Shown here: one piece after another, positions 1 through 5,895 of the stretch
Layout: each line of letters begins with the position of its first letter
Position numbering within the stretch: the stretch's first letter is position 1
Assembly (NCBI GenBank): GCA_964404805.1
Contig: CAYOLJ010000041.1
Span: 1 to 9,933 of the forward strand
DNA length: 9,933 bases
Source of the DNA: Peribacter sp964404805
GTDB lineage: Bacteria; Patescibacteriota; Gracilibacteria; Peribacterales; Peribacteraceae
Direction: 5' to 3'
Program-made: the position numbers and the translations under genes
Notes under the pieces: generated by a model
Databases searched by the model: none
What the model saw: the letters and a program-made list of their open reading frames with translations, nothing else
Told to the model about the DNA's origin: nothing

Positions 1-710
1 CGGCAGAGCGAGAGAAGTAAGTACGCCGATCCGAATGGCAGAGCGCTCTTAAGCAAGTGATGTATTGTCGCGCCATGCCAGTGCATTGTTGGTCGCAAGA
101 GGCGATGCGAGAACACGCAAGACAGGATGAGGAGCAGGAGCGCGCCCACACCACCGACGAGAGTACAGAAGTAGAATAGGCGCACATCTGTGCCGCCACG
201 GATTCCGAGGACGATGATGCTGGCCAGCATCACTGTCGTGAGGATGCGCTGCGAGACCTCTGCAATGAATACGTAGTGCAGGCGGTAATTGATTTGGAAT
301 ACCGAGCGCAGCGTGCCTGCCAGGAGAGTGAAGAACGGTGTGAATGCTGCGAACGTAATACCGAGTGGCAATGGTGTGCCTGTCCAGCGGGGCATCAGCC
401 ATGCCAGGGCAATTGCCGAGCCCAATGAAAGGGCGAGAATAATGGAGCGCAGAAAAATGAGTGCACCCAATATTTCCTCTTTTCTATCTGAACGACTCAT
501 CTCGCGCACGGCTACCGCGTAGAGTCCGAAATCCGCAAGAATGCCGAATACCTGCAGATAGCCATAGGCAGAGTTGTAGTAACCAGCGAGCTCAAGGCTT
601 AAGGCCATGGCGACGAATTTGACGCTGAGAATAGACAGCGCCGCCATGGTGACCTGGCTCGCGAGTTGCCAGAGCGTTGAAGCCGTAATTTTTCTTGCCA
701 CCGAAGACAT
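1..710 (-). CDS. Polysaccharide flippase (Wzx/RfbX-like, MOP superfamily), 5' part
   Basis: Partial gene: 236 codons read from ATG 710 to the left edge with no stop. The product is a very hydrophobic integral membrane protein. The N-terminus (MSSVARKITASTLWQLASQV) is a short basic stretch leading into a first helix, and further membrane spans lie at about residues 22-40, 48-68, 82-105, 114-133, 150-170 and 178-200. The segment ADFGLYAVAVREMSR (residues 59-73) resembles the D-G-L-x(n)-RE loop of the polysaccharide biosynthesis/Wzx family. Such proteins flip undecaprenyl-linked glycans to the outer face of the cytoplasmic membrane. The start is firm: an in-frame stop lies at 759-761 and no other ATG, GTG or TTG occurs between it and 710. 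The gene diverges from pyrB. MurJ or a MATE transporter are alternatives within the same superfamily; the substrate cannot be told from this part. Confidence 0.82.
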   Translation of the reverse strand, partial: MSSVARKITASTLWQLASQVTMAALSILSVKFVAMALSLELAGYYNSAYGYLQVFGILADFGLYAVAVREMSRSDRKEEILGALIFLRSIILALSLGSAIALAWLMPRWTGTPLPLGITFAAFTPFFTLLAGTLRSVFQINYRLHYVFIAEVSQRILTTVMLASIIVLGIRGGTDVRLFYFCTLVGGVGALLLLILSCVFSHRLLRPTMHWHGATIHHLLKSALPFGSAYLLLSLC

Positions 711-876
711 CGCGGAGATTGTACCCGTATTTGGAATATTCGGTGTGAGGGTGAGTTGTCAGAGGGGCGGAATATCCCGCGTCGCGCTGGAAGGCCTCCA
801 CAATATTCAATGCCCATGAGCAATACGCGTTGCCTGCTTGCCCTCTCCGCTGCACGAGGCCTACTCTACAGCCACC
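711..876. promoter_or_regulatory. Divergent promoter region, flippase / pyrB
   Basis: These 166 bases separate two divergent genes. On the minus strand TACAAT at 723-718 is a good -10 box; transcription would begin near 711, one base before the flippase ATG at 710, so the mRNA would be leaderless or nearly so. No convincing -35 is seen at the right spacing. On the plus strand TTGCCC (838-843), an 18-base spacer and TACTCT (862-867) form a weaker promoter, predicting initiation near 874, again almost on the pyrB ATG (877). That leaves no room for a pyrimidine attenuator or PyrR-binding leader. All boxes were found by eye. Confidence 0.4.
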
Positions 877-1794
877 ATGCCACTCCCCTTCCGCCACATC
901 ACATCTACCAAACAATTTGCACGCGAAGATACGGATGCCATTCTTCACACGACAGAAAAAATGGAGAAGGTTTTGGCGAAAGGCGGGAGCAGTCTGCTCA
1001 GTGGCAAGATCCTCGCGGCCCTGTTCTATGAGCCTAGCACTCGCACACGTCTCAGCTTCGAGGCGGCCATGCAGCGTCTTGGCGGTGAAGTCATCACTGC
1101 CGACGGATTGCAATTTAGTTCCATGTACAAAGGAGAAACAATCGAAGACACCATGATGGTTGTCGGACAGTACGCAGATATTATTGTCATGCGCCATCCA
1201 GAACAGGGAAGTGCCGATCGCGCGGCCGCGGTGTGCCCGGTTCCGTTCATCAACGCTGGCGACGGCCCTGGCCAACATCCCACACAGGCCCTCTTGGATC
1301 TCTATACCATTCTCAAGGAGCGTGGGTCTCTCGATGGTCTCCATATTGCGATGGTGGGCGATCTAAAATTCGGACGCACAGTTCACTCCCTCTCGTTTCT
1401 CCTCGGCCTGTACCGCGATATCCGCTTTACGCTCATTGCGCCAAAAGAACTCAAGATGCCTCCCAAAGTGACGAGCTATCTCAACGAGAAGAATGTCTTC
1501 TTCGCCGAGAGTGAAGATCTTGCACAGGGACTCGATGCTGATGTCATCTACATGACGCGCGTGCAGAAAGAACGGTTCGAAAATCCAGAAGAGTACGAAC
1601 GCCTGAAACTCAAATACATCCTGCAGGCAGATCATGTACGTGATCGGTCGATTACCGTATTGCACCCGCTGCCACGTGTGGGAGAAATTGCGATAGATGT
1701 CGATTCTCTGCCTAACGCTGCCTACTTCCGCCAAGTGCGCAATGGTGTTGTGATGCGCATGGCACTTCTGGCGATGCTCCTCGGTAAAGCATGA
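877..1794 (+). CDS. pyrB: Aspartate carbamoyltransferase catalytic subunit
   Basis: PyrB condenses carbamoyl phosphate with L-aspartate to give N-carbamoyl-L-aspartate, the first committed step of pyrimidine synthesis, in the cytoplasm. The 305-residue product has normal length for the family (E. coli about 311). Visible active-site motifs are STRTR (54-58, carbamoyl-phosphate loop), the 80s-loop K85 in YKGET, R106, HPTQ (134-137), GDLKFGRTVHS with R167, RVQKERF (228-234) and HPLPR (263-267). I chose ATG 877 because the protein from there aligns with the usual N-terminus; a TTG 13 codons upstream (838) lies in the putative promoter. The stop overlaps the pyrC start (ATGA, 1791-1794), so the two are translationally coupled. 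No regulatory subunit gene (pyrI) is in the window. The catalytic residues look intact. Confidence 0.97.
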   Translation: MPLPFRHITSTKQFAREDTDAILHTTEKMEKVLAKGGSSLLSGKILAALFYEPSTRTRLSFEAAMQRLGGEVITADGLQFSSMYKGETIEDTMMVVGQYADIIVMRHPEQGSADRAAAVCPVPFINAGDGPGQHPTQALLDLYTILKERGSLDGLHIAMVGDLKFGRTVHSLSFLLGLYRDIRFTLIAPKELKMPPKVTSYLNEKNVFFAESEDLAQGLDADVIYMTRVQKERFENPEEYERLKLKYILQADHVRDRSITVLHPLPRVGEIAIDVDSLPNAAYFRQVRNGVVMRMALLAMLLGKA

Positions 1795-3119
1795 CATCAC
1801 TCCTTATTCGTGGAGGCACCATCGTTCGCCCGACAGGGGATGAGCGAGCAGATCTTCTCATCGATGAAGGGATAATTCGCGAAGTGAATGTACGAACGAC
1901 CGGCCCACGCAAGCTCCTAGCGGCCGATCAGACAATCGAGGCGAATGGACAACTGCTCTTTCCGGGCTTCATTGATGCGCATGTGCACTTTCGGGAGCCA
2001 GGAATGGAGCAGAAGGGGACGATGGAGAGCGAATCACAGAGCGCTGTTGCAGGGGGCGTGACTGTTGTCTGCGATATGCCGAATACAAATCCTCCCACCA
2101 CTTCAGTCTCTGCCTTAAAAGAAAAAGTGCGCATTACTGAGAGTGTCTCTACCTGTGACATTCGTCTCTTCTTCGGGATCACGCAGAGTGAACATCTGCA
2201 GGAGCTGAAACGATTGTGGTCCGAAGAGCCACTCACTTCGCTACGTGTACGGTGCTGTGGGGTGAAGCTCTATCTCGATCATTCCACTGGCGGCCAGAAG
2301 GTTGAAACAGATATAGCAAAAGAAGTATTTCGTACTTGCGCAGAGCTGAAGTTGCCGCTTGTCGTGCACTGCGAAGACCCGGTGTTGAATGCGCGAGCTG
2401 CCAAATTGAATGCGCGTGATGATGTCGCGGCACACTCCGTCATTCGTGCCCCTGAATCTGAACAGCGCGCCATTACAACAGCAATCGAACTTGCCAAAGA
2501 GACCGGTGCGCATTTGCACGTTGCGCACCTCTCGACCAAACGTGGCTTGGAGCTGATTGCGCAGGCAAAAAAAGACGGCCTTTCCATCACCTGCGAAGTT
2601 GCTCCCCACCATCTCTTTCTCTCGGTTGAAGACTACGAGAAGCTCGGCACATTTGCCAAAATGAATCCCCCACTCCGTACACCAGATCACTGTGAGGCAC
2701 TTTGGAGTGGTATTGAGAGCGGCGTCATTGATTGTGTTGCGAGTGATCATGCTCCCCATACCTTCGAAGAAAAGAATGGAATACCAGCCCTCACTGCCCC
2801 CAGTGGGGTTCCGGGCGTTGAGACAATGATCCCCCTCCTTCTCACGGTTGCTGCGGGTGGGTGGCCGCATCCGCATCAACGCAATTTCATGCCGAAGCTT
2901 CTGTATACGGATATTCGGCGTTTGTGTTTCGACAATCCCAACCACATCTTCGCGCTGGGACAGAGAATGATTGAACAGGGGGCTCCGGCGAATCTCGTCC
3001 TCGTTCATCCCGAAGAGGAGTGGGAGATTCAAGGGTCATCACTCCACAGTAAATGCGGTTGGACACCGTACGAAGGATGGAAAGTGACGGGCAAGGCCAC
3101 TGTCGTTGGGCGATGGTGA
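1791..3119 (+). CDS. pyrC: Dihydroorotase (class I, amidohydrolase family)
   Basis: Catalyses reversible cyclisation of N-carbamoyl-L-aspartate to dihydroorotate, the step after PyrB, in the cytoplasm. The product is 442 residues, as expected for class I (Bacillus/Thermus-type) dihydroorotases rather than the ~350-residue E. coli type. Metal-binding motifs appear in order: HVHFREPG with H64 and H66, the substrate segment MPNTNPPT (96-103), GVKLYLDHS (157-165, K159 and D163 at the bridging-ligand region), VVHCED with H193, HVAHLST with H246, and ASDHAPH with D319. Small flanking strands at both ends suit the composite beta-sandwich of amidohydrolases. AllB (allantoinase) and hydantoinases share the fold; the pyrB overlap and the FREPG and NTNP motifs favour dihydroorotase. 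The stop at 3117-3119 touches the stop of the opposing gene with no base between. Confidence 0.95.
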   Translation: MTSLLIRGGTIVRPTGDERADLLIDEGIIREVNVRTTGPRKLLAADQTIEANGQLLFPGFIDAHVHFREPGMEQKGTMESESQSAVAGGVTVVCDMPNTNPPTTSVSALKEKVRITESVSTCDIRLFFGITQSEHLQELKRLWSEEPLTSLRVRCCGVKLYLDHSTGGQKVETDIAKEVFRTCAELKLPLVVHCEDPVLNARAAKLNARDDVAAHSVIRAPESEQRAITTAIELAKETGAHLHVAHLSTKRGLELIAQAKKDGLSITCEVAPHHLFLSVEDYEKLGTFAKMNPPLRTPDHCEALWSGIESGVIDCVASDHAPHTFEEKNGIPALTAPSGVPGVETMIPLLLTVAAGGWPHPHQRNFMPKLLYTDIRRLCFDNPNHIFALGQRMIEQGAPANLVLVHPEEEWEIQGSSLHSKCGWTPYEGWKVTGKATVVGRW

Positions 3120-3788
3120 TTACATCGAAGCCTCTGTCATTTCTTGCCGCAGGGCGGCGCCAAGTTCGCGGAGCGATGCAAATGACCGATCTGCCTGTTG
3201 TACGGCTTCCTTGGCAGTGAAGGCTCCATTGATAATGAATGACCGCATTCCTGCTCGGTTCGCGCATTCGACGTCGGTGCTCATGTCGCCGATGTAAACG
3301 CATTGTGAGGCAGAAGCACCAAGCTCTTCGGCGGCGATGAGGAGGCCGCGAGGATCCGGTTTGGGAAAACCTGCGCCACCCATAAGATCTTCCGTCACGA
3401 TCGTTTTAAAGTATCCTGTAAGCGAGAGACGAGTATCGATGGTGTCGACATAGGTCTGCCACGATCCGGTCACCAGGCCGAGCGGAATACGATTTTTGAG
3501 GGCATCAAGGAGCTCTTTTGCGCCTGAGGACCAGCATACCTGCTTTCCCAACAGATCGATGTAGTGGGCATCACGGATCCTGCGCATCTCTTCACTGCGA
3601 GCAGAATCGATGTTGAATCTTTGCAGCCACAGAGAAAGCTGCCCGGTAGGCGTATATGCTCTAGAGAATTCCTCTGGAGTGATCGTAACACCACCGGCAG
3701 CAAGCATGTGCGTAATGGCTTCTCTCCACAATGGGATCGTATCGACGAGCGTTCCATCGAGATCGAAGAGAATCGCTGCAATCTTCAT
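3120..3788 (-). CDS. HAD-superfamily phosphatase (phosphoglycolate phosphatase/PpaX-like)
   Basis: A 222-residue subfamily-IA HAD hydrolase. All four motifs are present: motif I FDLDGTLVDT (8-17) with nucleophile D9 and acid/base D11; motif II LVTGS (105-109) with T107; motif III K143 in FPKPDP; motif IV GDMSTD (167-172) with D168 and D172. An alpha-helical cap lies between motifs I and II (about 16-85), as in phosphoglycolate phosphatases, beta-phosphoglucomutases and PpaX-type pyrophosphatases. It is therefore a Mg-dependent phosphohydrolase of a small cytosolic substrate; the sequence does not tell which. The ATG overlaps the RNase J stop (ATGA on the minus strand, 3788-3785), with AGAGGT just before it, so it is translated from the rnj message. 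It is convergent with pyrC. A role in nucleotide turnover alongside RNase J would be a guess from position only. Confidence 0.9.
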   Translation of the reverse strand: MKIAAILFDLDGTLVDTIPLWREAITHMLAAGGVTITPEEFSRAYTPTGQLSLWLQRFNIDSARSEEMRRIRDAHYIDLLGKQVCWSSGAKELLDALKNRIPLGLVTGSWQTYVDTIDTRLSLTGYFKTIVTEDLMGGAGFPKPDPRGLLIAAEELGASASQCVYIGDMSTDVECANRAGMRSFIINGAFTAKEAVQQADRSFASLRELGAALRQEMTEASM

Positions 3789-5668
3789 ACCTCTATCAGT
3801 AGCGGTATCACCATGGGCTCGCGGTCTAATTTACGGTTGAAGTATCGGGACAGTGCCCCGCCAATAGCGCGCTTCAGGGCCTTGTTGTCACTATCACCAC
3901 GGGCGATGGCTTCTTCGTAGGCTTTGCGCGCCACGTTCGCAGCCTCTTTCGTGATGCTATTTTGTTCTGAGCCGTAGATGAGTCCGCGCGAGATGATATC
4001 GGGGTCCCCTACGAGGCGCTTGCTCTGATTGTACGCACGCAGCATGACGATGATCACGCCGGCGCTGCTCATGACTTTGCGATCATTAAGGACGCGTTGC
4101 CCTTCACCCGCGCTGCCGAGACCGTCGATGATGACATCCTGAATGAGGAGCTTCTGCTTACTTTTACGCGCATTCCCGTGCTGGTCGAATTCCAAAATCT
4201 CGCCATTCACAAGTGAGTGGATGCGATTATCTTCGTAGCCCAATTTGCGGGCCAGATCTACATGCGCAGAGCGCATGTAAGGCTCTCCGTGTTCGGGGAT
4301 GATATGTCGCGCACGCACGAGCTGGTGCATGAGCAGAATATCGCCCTGCTGGCCATGGCCAGTCGTGTGGAGGGCGAGTTCCGCGCTTGTCTTCACAATG
4401 GCACCTTTGAGATGAAGGTTATTGATCACCTTCGATACAGCACGCTCGTTTCCGATAATAGGATTACTACTCAAGATAACGGTATCACCTTGCTTCACAG
4501 AAATATGGCGATGTGTGCCAAGGCCGATACGGGCAAGGCCGGCCATCTCTTCACCTTGGCTGCCGGTGGTGATAATGACGGTCTCGCGATCAGGAGTTTT
4601 TTCCATACCGGGTCCCGCCTTGCGGATGAGGCCACGTGGTGCCTTAAGGTAGCCCAGATTCTGGGCGATCTCGAAGTTCGTTTCCATACTGCGGCCCGAG
4701 ATGAAGATCTTGCGGTTGTACTTACGTGCATGATCGATGATCTGCTGCATGCGATTTAAGAGTGAGCTGAATGTCGAGATGATCAAGCGCCCCTTTGCAT
4801 CGCGAATGAGTTGATGGAGCGTCTCAGAGATATCCTTTTCACTCTTACTGTGGCCAGGTTTGGTCGCGTTAGTCGAATCTGCCACAATTGCCAGAACACC
4901 GCGTTCGCCCAACTGAGCGAATCGCTGAAAGTCTGCTGCTGGCTCATTTTGCGGGGTGAAATCAAATTTGAAGTCCCCCGTATGCAGAATGGTTCCGTAC
5001 GGCGTGTGCACAGCGATCGCTGCGGAATCCGGAATACTATGAGTCACCCGAAGAAATTCCACTTCGATACGTCCAATGCGAATTTTCTGGCCGTAATTAA
5101 CAATGTTCATGCGTGCTTTAGAGGTGATACGCGTCTCGTCGAGGCGCTTACGGACGAAGGCCATGGTTAATTTTGTTCCGTACATCGGCGGATAATGCAA
5201 CTGCGGAAGCAGATGCTGCACTGCACCGATATGGTCAAGGTGCCCGTGGGTGAAGAGAAGGGCCTTGATGCGATTTTCTCTTCCTTTCAGCGAAGAAATA
5301 TCCGGCACGAGGTAATCGATGCCGAGCATATCTTCATCAGGAAATTGTAAGCCCAAATCGATAATGAAGAGGTCTCCATCTACTTCAATAACGAAGCAGT
5401 TGCGACCTACTTGTTCGAATCCGCCGAGCGGATACACCTTAAGCCCTCCGCGCCGAGGCTGATCCCGTTGAGGAGATTGCTGCTGAGGCCGGGGATGTTG
5501 CGGTCCCTGAGGACTCTGATGCCCTTGAGAGCGCTGTGACCCCTGAGGATGCTGGGGTCCCTGGGAACGTTGAGATTTCCCCTGGCCACTCAGGCGAGGA
5601 GAAGAGGAAGGAGAGGACGGTGGTTGATCCCCAATTTTCTTTTGTAACCACTCACTGACTGTTTTCAT
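3785..5668 (-). CDS. rnj: Ribonuclease J (beta-CASP metallo-beta-lactamase RNase)
   Basis: A 627-residue RNase J: combined 5'-3' exonuclease and endonuclease of mRNA decay and rRNA maturation, in the cytoplasm. After a low-complexity N-terminal tail (15-73) comes the metallo-beta-lactamase core: YPLGGFEQVGRNC (79-91), HGHLDH (141-146), THSIPDS with H210, HTGDFK (229-234) and ADSTNA (263-268). The beta-CASP insert has TFSS (299-302), GRSMETN (325-331), TTGSQGE (367-373) and SSNPIIGNE (400-408). H438 (TTGHG) and H460 (EHGE) follow, then the C-terminal domain ending in MVIPLLIEV. The core is typical; the tail is unusual. Start: in-frame TTG 5734 and ATG 5707 fall inside a strong promoter (TTGCTT-17-TACAAT, 5734-5706), so they should lie upstream of the transcript; ATG 5668 is first after it. 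No Shine-Dalgarno is visible. It is followed in an operon by the HAD gene. Confidence 0.96.
   Translation of the reverse strand: MKTVSEWLQKKIGDQPPSSPSSSPRLSGQGKSQRSQGPQHPQGSQRSQGHQSPQGPQHPRPQQQSPQRDQPRRGGLKVYPLGGFEQVGRNCFVIEVDGDLFIIDLGLQFPDEDMLGIDYLVPDISSLKGRENRIKALLFTHGHLDHIGAVQHLLPQLHYPPMYGTKLTMAFVRKRLDETRITSKARMNIVNYGQKIRIGRIEVEFLRVTHSIPDSAAIAVHTPYGTILHTGDFKFDFTPQNEPAADFQRFAQLGERGVLAIVADSTNATKPGHSKSEKDISETLHQLIRDAKGRLIISTFSSLLNRMQQIIDHARKYNRKIFISGRSMETNFEIAQNLGYLKAPRGLIRKAGPGMEKTPDRETVIITTGSQGEEMAGLARIGLGTHRHISVKQGDTVILSSNPIIGNERAVSKVINNLHLKGAIVKTSAELALHTTGHGQQGDILLMHQLVRARHIIPEHGEPYMRSAHVDLARKLGYEDNRIHSLVNGEILEFDQHGNARKSKQKLLIQDVIIDGLGSAGEGQRVLNDRKVMSSAGVIIVMLRAYNQSKRLVGDPDIISRGLIYGSEQNSITKEAANVARKAYEEAIARGDSDNKALKRAIGGALSRYFNRKLDREPMVIPLLIEV
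5450..5626 (-). repeat. Low-complexity Q/P/S-rich tail of RNase J with QG hexapeptide repeats
   Basis: This part of rnj encodes residues 15-73, made almost only of Gln, Pro, Ser, Gly, Arg and His. Within it, residues 36-59 are four hexapeptides of form QGxQxx (QGPQHP, QGSQRS, QGHQSP, QGPQHP). At a larger scale SQRSQGPQHPQG (32-43) and SQRSQGHQSPQG (44-55) are two 12-residue copies differing at two positions. The DNA underneath is correspondingly repetitive with a period of 36 bases. The tail is predicted disordered and has Arg but almost no acidic residues, so RNA contact is possible. Confidence 0.85.
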
Positions 5669-5895
5669 GTAACGGTATAAACTAAATAGAATAATTGATG
5701 CCCTCATTGTATGTCTTCTGGAGGGAGAAAGCAATAGGTCTATGTTAAAGCATAGAGTTTTTGGCTTCAGATAAACAAATTTTTATTTTTTAATTTTGCA
5801 ATATCGAAGGATAAATCCAGAAAAACCCCGGGCTGCCCTCCTCCAAAACAGGCGCTTGCCCCTTCTAAGCGAAATAAGGTAGCCTGAGCCACTGT
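5669..5895. promoter_or_regulatory. Divergent promoter region, rnj / pseudo-PP2C gene
   Basis: On the minus strand TTGCTT (5734-5729), a 17-base spacer and TACAAT (5711-5706) form the best promoter of the window; it predicts a leader of about 31 bases before the rnj ATG at 5668. Facing the other way, TTGGCT (5761-5766), 17 bases and TATTTT (5784-5789) lies in a markedly AT-rich patch (5767-5815) that could act as an UP element. A second plus-strand candidate is TTGCCC (5856-5861), 18 bases and TAGCCT (5880-5885), which would start transcription a few bases before ATG 5896. A small hairpin, CGCTT (5853-5857) with AAGCG (5867-5871), overlaps the latter. No protein gene fits here. Confidence 0.5.

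Noticed and set aside
49..402. 117-codon minus-strand frame at the left edge
   Set aside because: Overlaps the flippase in a different frame; the flippase frame gives continuous membrane helices while this one gives a His/Pro/Arg-rich product.
838..876. Upstream TTG start for pyrB
   Set aside because: The added 13 residues do not belong to the family's N-terminus and the TTG coincides with a putative -35 box.
592..1344. 250-codon open frame on the minus strand opposite pyrB
   Set aside because: It lies mostly antisense to a certain pyrB gene and overlaps the flippase start in another frame. The product lacks hydrophobic or domain pattern and is His/Arg/Cys-rich, as shadow frames are.
2241..3032. 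263-codon open frame on the minus strand opposite pyrC
   Set aside because: Fully antisense to a dihydroorotase with all metal ligands; the translation shows no recognisable motif or start context.
4217..4759. 180-codon plus-strand frame opposite rnj
   Set aside because: Antisense to conserved beta-CASP motifs of RNase J; the apparent protein is a by-product of codon use on the other strand.
5492..5563. Possible CRISPR-like or tandem DNA repeat array
   Set aside because: The repeats are in frame, encode QGxQxx peptides inside rnj and have no spacers.
5669..5734. Longer RNase J starting at TTG 5734 or ATG 5707
   Set aside because: Both codons fall inside the -35/-10 promoter and would not be in the mRNA; the extra residues are not family-like.
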